From Phytophthora colocasiae (lineage: Eukaryota > Oomycota > Peronosporomycetes > Peronosporales > Peronosporaceae), in contig JAGKQI010000020.1 of the NCBI GenBank assembly GCA_018806915.1, positions 558,001-622,000 on the forward strand: DNA of 64,000 nt, given 5' to 3'. The notes beneath the pieces were generated by a model, which was not told where the DNA came from, did not search any database, and saw only the letters and a list, made by a program, of their open reading frames with translations. This document shows, one piece after another, positions 8,401 to 19,109 of the stretch (position 1 is the stretch's first letter; every line of letters starts with the position of its first letter). Made by a program: the position numbers and the translations under genes.

Positions 8401-9347
8401 CAGCCCGATCGTTCAGCCACGTACGTGATGTACTGATAGTGATCAGTCCAGGTCCTATTCTTATCTTTTTCTGCTGTCATCAGCTGCAGTCCTTTAGCAG
8501 CCGAAATAGTTGTCATGTAGGGTACAAGCATCCTATTCATGACGTGTTCCAGCGTCGGTGACTCCGTTGTCCACAATGGAACCATACGTTCGAAGTAAAC
8601 TAGCGCAGAACCATTGAGTTTCCCGTTTAGTGCCAAAATCCTGAATTCTTCAGGCCAGTCACCGCCGCTCATCTGTTGAGCTGCCCCCAGTCGTTGTAGG
8701 AACCGCAGTCCCCATGCTTTAAAGTCTGCACCAAGTCCAGGATAAACTTCTTTCCCTGAAAACCTTTCGAAGCCTGGCCAATCGAGGTCACGTAGTTTGG
8801 GAATTTTTACACCGAAGTTCGTCGGTGGCGAGTTCTCCCCGGGTAGTGATGCTCTCTTCTCTTGCTGCACTTGTGGTTGCTGAGGAGCAACTGGAGTTTC
8901 CACCGGCCGTGGCGTCACCGGAGGTGGTACTGCTGCAGGCACCGAGGGCATTGGATCGTCTAGAGATCCTACTCTCATCCGGCGATCCCTCGCCTTCAAG
9001 AAGTCGGTGAATGCGCTGGAGCCTGAGAACGTGTTCTCGAAGGGCGACGGATGCGGCACCTCAGTGCGATGCTGCATCTGTTGCTGGAGCTTGGCCTGGT
9101 CCTTGATGAACTGCATCTGCTGCTTGGCTAACTCTTCGATGAGACCTTCAAGTCTATCAAGACGCTCAGAGCTCTCGCTTGATTTCCGACTTCCCCTCCC
9201 AGGAGCACTAGATGCGCCAGAATCCGAGTGCGCCCCTTCAAACAACTCGAACGGGTCTGAAACCACGTTCGGTCCTGAATTGTCGGCATCGCGCTCGTTG
9301 CCAGGACATTGTCGTCGTGAAGCGTCATCAGATCCGCTTGGGCTCAT
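5442..9347 (-). CDS. Copia-type Gag-Pol polyprotein (1301 aa), truncated before RNase H
   Basis: A single ORF contains Gag with a CX2CX4HX4C knuckle (CYNCGEIEHLAWCC, about residues 410-425), a protease (WILDSGSSVHLV), GAG-pre-integrase (HERLGHIAYDTV with CLTCAQGKQ) and an integrase with D,D,E residues visible in GSDIKG, LRTDGGKEY and NGKAERMHRT. Reverse transcriptase follows, with the YVDDIL catalytic motif near residue 1190. The order protease-integrase-RT is diagnostic of Ty1/Copia. The protein stops about 65 residues after the YVDD block, at LLPSGSAGV, where related elements continue into connection and RNase H domains. The 3' LTR is also missing. The ATG at 9347 lies inside the primer-binding site. 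RT motif A reads GDVPSANVKA, with Asn where Tyr/Phe is usual. Confidence 0.9.
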   Translation of the reverse strand: MSPSGSDDASRRQCPGNERDADNSGPNVVSDPFELFEGAHSDSGASSAPGRGSRKSSESSERLDRLEGLIEELAKQQMQFIKDQAKLQQQMQHRTEVPHPSPFENTFSGSSAFTDFLKARDRRMRVGSLDDPMPSVPAAVPPPVTPRPVETPVAPQQPQVQQEKRASLPGENSPPTNFGVKIPKLRDLDWPGFERFSGKEVYPGLGADFKAWGLRFLQRLGAAQQMSGGDWPEEFRILALNGKLNGSALVYFERMVPLWTTESPTLEHVMNRMLVPYMTTISAAKGLQLMTAEKDKNRTWTDHYQYITYVAERSGCSDLHVLQSLCKSAPPYLQSAMLTRLNSQRVDYLQQATELVSFAIEYEETMNKQDNIRGQGGRGSRGRGGQTSGGGRGSQSGRANESVARVASTETRKCYNCGEIEHLAWCCLEKGGGTKETKVSLAVKTSAAEENNRWILDSGSSVHLVKDEKLLRDAVDCDERYVAASGNHFRVNKKGTVVLRAIVDGNEVVVDLKDVHYGENLPDNIISYGILEEKGVFLERTNGKSYAVKEDTGMKVFEVFRRNKVLWVNAMGEVPMGVEVRADAVMQAVEEAGEEMETAVTETTLLELHERLGHIAYDTVEKMADAVGSGIKLTSRARLNCLTCAQGKQCKNNQSKKDSGTNAPIDKIGGVIGSDIKGLMTPKDRRGNRYMINFVDYSTNYVRVSLAKNKVEATENFEQFLVYFEKRFNCKIHVLRTDGGKEYINVDPFCKATGVRRQVSERENQASNGKAERMHRTILNVARCMLFASALPLYFWGDAVEYAAFVLNRSSCRANSKRMSPIELLTGNVPNLSEIVVFGSSCTAYRDPGKKSWKPRAEVGMIVGKNDETKGFKVYLPKDRIVITTQHIKNVETLNSKQNEQLQLQLEREDPELKRAVEDREEVTKQKKTTNKTNSKKDKSRKKKNKNKNQDSRHEEADEVEGAGNADDEKLPAEEEPVTRMRTRNMGAKHVPVDRVNSVVLEDPKNYRQAMRDPRANKWKQAIREEIEALEQNETWRVVRKPENAKLLHTKWVFKLKTHADGTVERYKERLVARGDEQEYGVDYTYTFSAVLELTSLRVILVVSRIWNVPARHGDVPSANVKAKKEKNLVILLLIPKGMEFTDEQLTKYELALMLEKGLYGLKQSGRLWNQLLHSILVSLGFVQCFSDSCLYIKDEKDGMTLVGIYVDDILVTATSVAKVDQFFTDMQVVDLKDLGVVSKFLGVSFNYDDKSGWTLDQEKVIEDMLVKFQLDKAVPVRTPIGDDHDGEEPGELLPSGSAGV

Positions 9348-9351
9348 AACC
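9338..9351 (-). other. Copia primer-binding site, half-tRNA-iMet type
   Basis: On the minus strand GGTTATGAGCCCAA directly follows the LTR end (...ACAACA). It resembles the primer-binding site of Drosophila copia, which pairs with the anticodon stem-loop of initiator tRNA-Met rather than its 3' end. The ATG inside it is the gag-pol start. The same 14 bases sit at 25041-25054 beside a different LTR. Confidence 0.7.
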
Positions 9352-9760
9352 TGTTGTAAGTTTGACTTGAGCTAGACGAAGTAGATTGGAGACTGATGTA
9401 TTATGTAGTTAGATAAAAGGCCGAATGCCTATGTCAATATGCATGCCTCCTGTGAGGAGTTTCTCAACTTCCCGTACTCCTACGTCTCGTACGGAGATTC
9501 CTCACCTTCTCGTGTCCTGCGAAGATACACTTCATCTCAACAGCTTCTCAGGATCTCCTGACACCTGGATCTCCGCCATCTTCCGACACATGCACATGTA
9601 CGTGTTTTGACATGTACACACAGGCTACCGCAGTAACTCTCCGTGACGGAGAGTTAGTCTGTAGAACTTATACGTCACACGTACGCTGGAGTGGTTCCAT
9701 GCTTGTTGTTTGCGTACTGTTGTTCAAATAATGTCTGCACCGTGCAAGTTGTAACTTTAC
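9352..9760 (-). mobile_element. Copia 5' LTR, far end approximate
   Basis: The LTR begins, as written on the + strand, with TGTTGTAAG at 9352, immediately next to the primer-binding site. A TAGACGAAG...TTGGAGAC stretch near 9374-9393 resembles the LTR of the element at 21773-25333 (TAGACGAAGGATGGAGAC). The other end is unclear; 9760 (...TTTACA) or about 9541 (...CTCAACA) are candidates. A perfect 10-bp hairpin lies at 9634-9656. No second LTR copy exists in the window. The bases 9761-9879 before the next gene hold an A-tract and no recognised signal. Confidence 0.45.
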
Positions 9761-9879
9761 AAAAAAAAAACAGAAAGTAAAAAGTATTTTGCTAATCAAA
9801 TTATTTTAGATGAAGAAAAGTGTATTTATGTAGCAGTTTCCTTCATTCCCCGTATGTACGTGCGATCGTCACTTTTAGC

Positions 9880-12800
9880 ATGAAGGAGCTGTCCAAGCTG
9901 CTGCGGTACGCCGAAGAGGCTCAGCAGCAAACGCTGCATGCGGTAGGAGATGATCCGTCGCAAGTCGCTCGTCTGAAGGACCCAGTTCTGCTGCTTCTGG
10001 ACGTGCTGGGCCAGTGCGAGACGCCGGAGACGCGACACGAGACTCTCCAAGTCCTGCTTCGACTCTTTACAGCATGTTCTGCCCACTTCCACGACAGCCA
10101 GGCCTTCTTGGAGACCGCTGCAGACGCCACACCTCCCCATCTAGTGTCTAAGAGGGGAAATGCCGTGCTGAAGGCTCTTCTAGGTGCACTCCGAATGCTC
10201 AGTAGTGGAGAAGAAATGGACGAAGATATTCTTAGGACACTTGTGGACATGACACAACAACTGTGTACGCAGTCCATGAACGCCGCCGACGTTGTGGCTC
10301 TATTCGACTTTCTAAGGCTTGGTCGGCCGCCAGTCCGTTGCTGGGTGTTGCAGATGCAGAAGAAACTGGTAGAGTTGGACACGCTGCCGCGAGCAATCTT
10401 TACTATGAGAGGACCTCAAGCTGGGGTTATTGTGCGATCCGACCAGCAGTTATTTTCGAAGAGGGGCTTTAGTTGCAGCTTTGGAATTCATTTGGATGCA
10501 TGTGCAGCAGCTGTAGCTCTGTACAGTTTTCGAGGACAGAATGGGCATGGAGTATCGGCAATGCTGGATGGAAAGACGTTGGTAGTGAAGATGGTTGGTG
10601 GACAGGGAGTTGTGCAGCAAGTTGAAGTTCCCTTTGCGGATTATATTGACAAGATGGAGAAGGAATGGGTACACTTGTGCATTGTACATGCCAAGAAGAT
10701 GGTATTCAAGGACAAGTTGACGGTCTTTGTGGACGGTAGAAATGTGTTTAATGGGAATTTAGGATACCCCGATCCGTTGATGATGGTAGGTGGACGGAAT
10801 ACGATTGGAATTGAGCCTCTCGTGGAAGGTTTGAAAGGAAAACTGTGGAGTCCAACGCTATTCGGTGTGGCACTGTCCGAGGCTGAAGTGCAAAGGCTAC
10901 ATTGGCTAACCCACTGGAAGAACGATTTGAACTCGGTTGCAGCTGAAAATGCGGGGCTCACGGACAAATCCAAGATTTGCTTTAGTTATGATGCTCGAAG
11001 CTGTGACTTGAAGAAACGCATTTGTTATGATGTCAGCGGGAATGACTGTAACGGTACACTGGGGTCTGGAACGAGCGCGTACGTCACCCAAAGTTTCATT
11101 CATGCTCTCGATTCCGTTGGTGGTTGTACATGCTTTCTTCTGCTGCTACTGGATCAAATACCGGAAATGGCGGACTTTCACCCTGTTCATGAATTCAGGA
11201 TGGGTGAAATCTCTGATCTATTGGCTTTCGTGGGTGCTGGGCTTCGTCACAGTACTGTGTGTCGTTCCCACTTTGTCCGGCTTCAGGGCGTCAAGGTGGT
11301 GGAATTTATCCTACAGTCGATTTCGCCGAGTTATTTATCCGTGTCTCTGCTGGATGGCGTGGTTTCAATTCTAGAAGCTATGGCCAACTTCTTGGACTGT
11401 GATGAAGACATTGTGGAGTACATTTATCGCCTGCTTTTCTTCAACACAAGTTGGTTTCTTTCACCATTTGACACACAAACGAAACTGTTAGGGGAAGTAC
11501 TTCCAAAGTATCTGGAAATTCTTCAAAATGCGAGTTTACGAGAACAGGGTCGATTGCCTGACACCGGCTCACCTCCAAGTAGTACTGGGAAAATAGTTGT
11601 GTCACGAGCAGCCTCGTTGTCTGAATTCTCTCGCTCGTTGGATGCCAAAGACCAAGTAGATGTGGGATTCTTCTGTACTTTGATCCGTCAAGTGTACACG
11701 TCAGGTGCCCCCTCTGATAAAGAGGAGTTTGTAGCTGGTCAAATGGATGAGGGGCAGTTAGCACATTTGCGCGAGCTCGTTATTGAAAAGCTGATTGACA
11801 TCTTACTCTTCCCTTCAGTGCAAGATGCCGCAACAGATCAATGGCGGCAACTTGTAGCTTTCATTTTTCGGCAGTGTGAAGGAAGTGCAGCAGAACAATA
11901 TTGTGGTGATGAAAATACTGGCGTCGAGGAGATCTTACGCTACCTCACTCGGAATTTAGCGTCGACTGAGCCCCGAAAAGTGTCATTTGGCTTACCTACT
12001 CGCCAGCTGCAATTGTCATCGAATGTTTTGAAGCTGTCGAAAGGAACTGTACGCATTCTGTGGAAGCCCATGCTCTCAACAAATTATCATGTTCGCTTGG
12101 CTGCGCTTCGGCTGTTTGAGTTGTACACATCTGAGAAGGTGCTGCTACACAAAAGTGATATGTTAATGCTGTATTCGTCGCTTCAAGCTCACACACTCAC
12201 CGTTGATATAGCAGAACTCCTGTTGGATATTGTTATTGGTCGGAAACGCTTGGCGAAACCTTCCACAGAGGTGCGCTCTGGAAGCTATGCTCGTATGACT
12301 TTCATCCCTACGGTTTTGCTGGGGCTGATTCATAACGGAAACTTTGACGTTCAAGCAAAAATTCTCACGGAAATTCGAGTTCAATTTGCATCCCCTACTA
12401 TGGGGGATAGTATAAAGGAAGCTATTCGGTCGTGGCCGTCATGGATGAGTCGGTTGCGGTCACTCACTCTTGGAGCAGGAGCAGCAGCATCAGATATGGA
12501 CAATGAATTTACTTCAACACGGGAACGAAGTTTGACGCAGTCTGAGGAGCTTAATGAGGCGTGTAGTCTCCTAAGTGCTGAGACTACATCTGCATTCGCC
12601 AAACTTGAAGCGATTCAAGTAATTGCAGGCTCGGGGGATGTTTCAGGGTGTGATTTTGCGTTAAGTCTCATACAGAACCGCAGTGAAAACGAAGTTGTTA
12701 CAAGTGCCATTATAGCTATGGTGATTAAACATTTTCCACAGCGCTGGTGCGAACTCGTCCGCAAGCTTGCGAACCAAATAATTGTGGACATTGTGGTCTA

Positions 12801-15800
12801 TTGCATCCTCCACGTAAGAAATGGGTGGATGCATTTTCTGGAATTTTATTTCTGCCATTGCTGTACGCCATCCGATCTTTGCAGCCTGACAGCAGTGATT
12901 TGTGAACATGCTATGCGCCAAGTAGGCCAAAAGCACTCGACGCCTCAGTCTGAGATCATTTGGGAGAATCTCTGCCAAGTTGCCGCGATTGTCTCTCAGA
13001 GTCCAAGAGTGGCCGTAAAAATGAGTGAAACGCTAGGTATTAAGGACGCTATCCTCTCATCGGGTCAACAAGTCATCATCTATCGCAAGGCGTTTGAACT
13101 GTGGCAAGTTGTACTGCCTCATTTGAAACGAATCAATTGGGACGGCCTTATGGCAAATCTGGTTCAAAATGCTGACTACGGACCAGGAGTGACACCTGGA
13201 GAAGTAGCAATTTTCTCACATCTTGTGGCTTCACGATCACGATCAATGGTCTTAGCTTTACAAACGGCTATTCAGCACGTGACGCTAGCTCAAGCCAATG
13301 GCACAAATGATGTGGAACTTATCCAAAAGTTCCGAAATGTTTTAGAACTCTTGAAGCTGATTGCCCCATTACCAGTAGTTGCAGCCTCTCGACGACCCAG
13401 TGGATCATTGTCGCCACTATCGGGATCATTTTCTTCTGGAATGTCCCCACCGGTGTCTGGATCAGTACTTCCCGATATGGTGCTATCACTGCCAGTGTCT
13501 GGCATAACCGACTCTTCTCAATTATTCAGTGCACCACAGAAGCCAACCACCCCACCCGACAGAGAATTGGCTCACATGTATATACTGGATGCGTGTTTCA
13601 CTCTTCTGGAGGTGTCTGTGGAGGGAAGTGACATCGAGACGGTCCGCTTGCTTGTCAAGATGATGGTATTAATCGCCAATACAGCCTTACACTTGCGTGA
13701 TTCTGACTCAAGACCGGAGTTAACGAAGACGTTGCAGATCATGTCTTCCACGGAGCTGACTTTCTTCAGTGAGCTGTCTCAATTTCGCGAGCTTTGTATC
13801 CTTTGGAAACTTCATCGCGAAAAGCATCAAACCTGCTGCGAGTCGGCAGTTTTCCGGAGCTTTGCGGATGAACTAGACGGTGACTTTATGCAGCGTTGGA
13901 TGTACACGATGGAGCAACACAGCCTAGAATTCAACCCATTCCTGGTTCAACAGCATGCCAGCTCACAGGCAGAGGCGCTAGGCCATGAGCTTCAGCACTG
14001 TGAATTCTTATGGAAGGAAATTTCTGATGAAAACGAGGCGGCTGAAGTTGCTCGCACTAACGAACAAGATTTGATAAGCGAGTCACGTATTGTACAGCTG
14101 AAACATAGTACTGAAAAGTTTGCGAGCAGCGTACACAAGCTCCTCGCCCATTCAAGTTATGAAGTTGTGCCACCGTCGTTGTTTGGGGAAGGAGGTGCAT
14201 CCACTTCTTTAGGGGAAGAACAAAAGTCTCCAGTATCTGTATCCGATAGACAGACTGGTGGCGATGGTATTATTCTCAAAATTGACTCCAGAGAGAACAA
14301 CTTTCGCATGCGCTTGCGTTTGAAAAAGGTGACGGAAGAGTACCGCGCTAGGAACTTAAGTTGCGAATATCCTCCATCGTCTCTCACCGATACTGAGAGC
14401 AAAGAGAGTGGGCGAAGGCTTACACGGCGATTTCGTGGGTCAATGGAAGGAAACATGGCTGATTTGGAAAATAGCTGGCGCAGTGATGCAGGGTCAGACT
14501 ACAGCGACTTCCTCGCGGATGCTCAGATGCGAGCTGCGATAATTCGGTCTCTATCCAATCCAGAAGAATATGAAAGTGCGTATAGTGGCGCCTCCGATGA
14601 TGATGATCTAGACGCTGAAGAAATGGACTTTTACGATGCTGAAGAAGATAATGACGTGTCTCATCCCGGCAAAATGAAGATGGAAGCGTCAACTTTCGGA
14701 AGCTCGGTACAAGTGACACCGTCAGCCCAGATGAAAAATAAAGCTGCAGATGCAGCGCCAATTCCGATTTCTGGGGAGGTGGAAACGCCAACTGTCGCTT
14801 TATCTCCATCCTCACTGTCATCTGTGGCACCACTAAATGCTGCGTCACCTGTGACCTCATTTTCGCTAGGAGCTTCGGTTATGACTGTGGTGGGTGGAGT
14901 GGCGGATTACTTCCAGAAATCGGTGAAAGATGCTAAGGACGCTGTCGAATATAGTGTCGATACCCTCTATACGACGAAAGACACAGTTTCAGAAGAAGCA
15001 CAAGCACTGATGCGAGAGGTTTCGACGTATATCGACAGCACTGCAGAAAACCAAGTAATTGTCGCTGAGACCGTATTACCAGATATTCCTTCGTTAGAAC
15101 TGACTCCATCGTCGCTGAAGATGATGGAGTCAAACCTTGCTTCTGGAAAAATGGATAACGGACTTTCAGAGCTAAGTCTTCCTTTGTCAAGCGCTCGAAG
15201 TGGCCAGCAAATTCACGAGGGAGGAACAAAGAGGGTTAGTGCTAGATCGAAGGTGGACTTGCTGGTTAATGCGCAGCTTGTGCGTCATTTACACGTCGTT
15301 GAGGGCAAATTAATCCTGTCCAGTTCTTCTCTTCGATTTGTAGCGGAACGAGTTGTTGATGAGCACGAAACAGTGGTCGTCGAGAAGAAAGCGGGTGTAC
15401 CTGTAGATCCAGCGTGGAGATTTCTATTCAAACGACGCCGATGGAAGATTGATGACGTTGTGGCTATGTACCGACGAAGGTACTTGCTGAAGCCGACAGC
15501 GCTGGAACTATTTATTCATTCCACTAGAAAAAACTATTTCTTTAACTTGTCGTCGGGGGATGTGGTGCTGTTCCACGAGGCACTTATGCTGCGAAGGCCC
15601 CTTTTGCTGAAGAGAGATCCGAGTATCCGAAGACTGCGTCATCCTAGCAGTTTATTTCGCAATTCTTCCCTGAGTACCCGTTGGGTTCAGCACGAAATCT
15701 CCACTTTTGAGTACATTATGTGGCTGAATACGATTGCTGGACGAACGTATAACGATCTCACACAATACCCAGTTTTCCCGTGGATCATTTCCGATTATGA

Positions 15801-17829
15801 GTCCGCAACTTTGGATCTCAGTCGAAGAGGAACTTACCGGGACTTGTCCAAGCCGATGGGAGCTTTGGAGCCTAGTCGGCTCAAGTTTTTTGTGGACCGC
15901 TACAACGCCTTTGAAGACCCGGACATCCCGAAGTTTATGTGAGTGTGAATTACAATCTCCAAACTATTTTTTTACTTCGAAGTACTAATATTTTGTTACG
16001 TAGGTATGGAACACACTACTCCAACATCGGTGCAGTGCTGTATTACCTTATCCGTCTGGAACCTTTTACGTCTTATGGCTTAAGCATTCAAGGAGGCAAG
16101 TTTGACCACGCCGACCGCTTGTTTCATTCGGTTGCAGAGACTTGGAACAACTGCCTTACTGATTACACCGACTTGAAGGAGCTAACACCCGAGTGGTTTT
16201 ACCTTCCGGAATTTTTGGTGAACTGCAATAAGCTGGAGTTGGGTACGCGACAAAACGGAGCGGATGTCAGCGACGTTATTCTCCCTCCTTGGGCACACTC
16301 GCCGGAGGACTTTGTGATGAAAAATCTTGTGGTACGTGCATTCTCATTTTATTTGGTAGATTATGTCGATGTCCGATCTCAATTCTTAACTTTATTAGGC
16401 CCTGGAAAGTGAGTATGTATCTGCCAACATTCATCACTGGATCGACTTGGTTTTTGGCTGTAAACAACGCGGGGCAGCGGCTGTGGAGGCGAACAACGTG
16501 TTCTTCTACCTCACATACGAGGGCATGGTTGATGTCGACTCCATAACGGATCCGATTGTCAAGTCTTCCATGCAGTCTCAGATTGCTCACTTCGGACAAA
16601 CCCCTACCCAAGTGCTTCGTGAACCACATCCCCAACGGCGTCCTCTTTTAATAACAGGAGGGTTCCCGCCATTGTCGCCACCATCATCTGAGCTAAATCG
16701 CACAGTACTAAGCGTTCCTCATGAGGCTCCCATTGTGCTGGTGAAGATCATCCCAGGCTCTTCCGTTCTCATCTGTCTGGACAGCAATGGCATGCTTTCT
16801 TCGCATCGCTCTGGATCGAAACTAGCAAAGCAACATCAGCACCAACCTTCTAGCAAGCCAAAAGGAGCGGTTTCCGGTTCGAGCCCCAGTGGTGATCAAT
16901 TCAGCGAATTGATCGAGCTTCAAGACCGCAAAAGCCGAAAGGTGCTTGGTGAAAAGCGTTTCTTGTCGAGCCAAGTGAATGTATCCAACTTGGTTGCGTT
17001 TCTGCATGGGGGAATGGTGCTTTGCACTGTGGGGTATCATGATTTCTCGGCTCGTTTCCATTCCGCGACGGACGGCGCTCTACTGTATCGACTGTTACAA
17101 CACCAATCTGTAGTGACCTGCGTAAACACCAGCGACTTGGGAACGATGTTAGCGCTGGGCTGTACGGATGGAACGATCTCCGTGTGGAAAGTAGCAAATA
17201 TGAATTCGACGTTGTTGGACTCGCTGAAGATTTTCCGAGGATCAAAGGCAAGCTCCAAACCAGTCCATGCGAACGATTACTCGGCAGATCAAGTTTTGCT
17301 GGGTCACAACGCACTGATTAACTGCGTGAAGGTGTCGGACGAATTAGGGGTCTGTGTTAGTGGTTCTGCGTCCAATGAATGCTTGGTACATGACCTGGAA
17401 GACGGATCAATTCTCCACTCGTGCGCAATACCTGGTCATCTCGAGCCAGGAGTGATTTCGCTAGCTTTGTCCAATGTTGGTCATGTGGTGCTTCAGTCTA
17501 TGGGTACAGGGACGCCGGTGCTGTATTCTTTCCATTTCAATGGCACGATGATGGCTAAATTGTCTTTGGGTGAACATCCCATGACGTCAATAGCTATCTC
17601 TGCGCGCTATTCGAAAGTGATTGTCAGTAACTGCGAGAGGGCACTGGTCATGACTGCGCACACGCTTGATGACCAGCAAGTGCTCCTTGAACAAGAAACC
17701 TATGGGGAGATTTCATCTCAAGGCCTGGCACCTGATGAGATGCACGTCGTGTTCGGCGTTGGCAGTGGCAAGATCGTGTGTCTCCCGTTCTTACCACCGC
17801 AATTGCCACTGCATCGCACAGAGATGTAG
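9880..17829 (+). CDS. BEACH domain protein with ConA-like, PH-BEACH and WD40 domains (2605 aa)
   Basis: Proposed exons are 9880-15938, 16004-16331 and 16399-17829. Both introns are 65-67 bp GT-AG and rejoin the conserved KFM/YGTHYSN and V/ALESEYVSAN segments in frame. The N-terminal region holds a concanavalin-like lectin domain (about residues 190-350), followed by helical repeats. An acidic and Ser-rich stretch comes next (about 1500-1620), then PH-BEACH (about 1790-1920) and BEACH (from about 1930: FPWIISDYES, HWIDLVFGCKQRG, ANNVFFYLTYEG). WD40 repeats end the protein. Members of this family (LRBA, neurobeachin, LvsA/B) act as scaffolds in vesicle traffic, lysosome function and signalling. 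An in-frame ATG at 9820 adds 20 residues; 9880 was chosen because MKELSKLL begins the conserved-looking helical part. Which BEACH subclass it belongs to is not clear. Confidence 0.9.
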
Positions 17830-17890
17830 GGAGGTATATCAAACATATATTGTCTTTTGAAATCTATGGTGGTGCACTTCCGTGTCCAGC

Positions 17891-18901
17891 TCATTCCTCC
17901 ATCTCCACGTCTTGCTCGCCTACTGTCTCTGCATCAGCACTTTCCTCTTCACTTTCGCTCTCCTGATCAAGCTCAGGAGGGCGGTTGGCAATTGAAGTCT
18001 TTAGCTCATCGATAGTTTCGTTGACGCTCTCGAGCTGGTCTTGCAGATAGAAATCGTCCTGCAGCTCCTTCTTGAGCTTCTTGAGCATCGTCCGGCACTT
18101 CTCGAAGAACTCAAGCGCGTTTGGGAGGTCGTCCATCGCCCGATAGCACGTTCCCACCAAAAACCAGAGCTCAGCATTCTCGTCGTCCTCCTGCATCACA
18201 CCTTCCAGCACGTCGCAAGCTTCTTCATAACGCTCCACCTCAATCAGCATTTTACCCGTAGCCGTCCGGAACTCTAGCGATGGTATGCTGTTCTCATCAC
18301 AATTCTCATTGAGACGGCGATATGTCTCCTCCAAGAGGTTGTCAGCCGCCTCCTTGTTCTGCTGTACAAGCCGCAAGTTGGCTAGCGCCTGCGTGGGTTC
18401 AGGCAGGCCAACGTCGAACTTCATGGCCTCTTGGAAATAGTTCTCGCAGCGATTCTCTGCCTCCTCGTGGTCGCACAGATCCGTCATGTAGAGCTCTCCT
18501 AGCGAACAGAAGGCGTCACAGATCTGCTTCTTAATCGTAAGTGCGTCGGGTGTGCTGGGGTCCACGTGCTTCTGCAATTCCTGCTGAAGGAATGTGATTC
18601 CCTGTGTCGTGTAGCGCTCAGCCTCTTCACCCGAGACCAGCTGTGACAGATAAAAGTACTTGGCTGGGTTATGGGCTGGTGCTAGCTGCACACTGTGCTG
18701 GAAGGCCGACAAAGCACGCTCCGGGTTGTCCAGTTCCGTGCTCAGTTCGCCAATCGAGTCTAGCAGTGACGTGTTGGCTGGCTCCTGCTGCAGCGCCTTC
18801 TCGAAGAACTGCACAGCCAACTCCGGCTGACATTGATCCACTAGCGCTTCTGCCTTGGCCACCAGCTCAGCCACTGAGTATTGCGCGTTGCCCCTGGCCA
18901 T
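17891..18901 (-). CDS. TPR protein resembling ribosomal-protein uL4 chaperone Acl4 (336 aa)
   Basis: The protein is single-exon. Several TPR motifs start at residue 10 (AEALVDQCQPELAVQFFEKA, then LDNPERALSAFQHSVQLAP and later YEEACDVLEGVMQEDDENAE). A strongly acidic tail follows (EESESEEESADAE-like, ending QDVEMEE). This arrangement and length match Acl4, the dedicated chaperone that binds newly made ribosomal protein uL4/Rpl4 and escorts it to the nucleus. The identification is from architecture and remembered similarity. A general TPR co-chaperone is the alternative. It converges on the BEACH gene with only 61 bp between stops. Confidence 0.65.
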   Translation of the reverse strand: MARGNAQYSVAELVAKAEALVDQCQPELAVQFFEKALQQEPANTSLLDSIGELSTELDNPERALSAFQHSVQLAPAHNPAKYFYLSQLVSGEEAERYTTQGITFLQQELQKHVDPSTPDALTIKKQICDAFCSLGELYMTDLCDHEEAENRCENYFQEAMKFDVGLPEPTQALANLRLVQQNKEAADNLLEETYRRLNENCDENSIPSLEFRTATGKMLIEVERYEEACDVLEGVMQEDDENAELWFLVGTCYRAMDDLPNALEFFEKCRTMLKKLKKELQDDFYLQDQLESVNETIDELKTSIANRPPELDQESESEEESADAETVGEQDVEMEE

Positions 18902-19109
18902 GTCTATCTACAGAGCGAGGAATGAGATGGCTTCGGTCGTCAAGTGCCAACAATTATCTGCCAGCAGCTCCAGTGATGCACATGGTACCTATTATTTGGT
19001 ACATTTTCATTTGGCAACAGGTACATGTGCTTCAACGTGCAAAATTTAATGCATGTAACTCGAATTGACCTTTTGAAGAAATTCGGTTTATAATGCGCTG
19101 TCTAAGATG

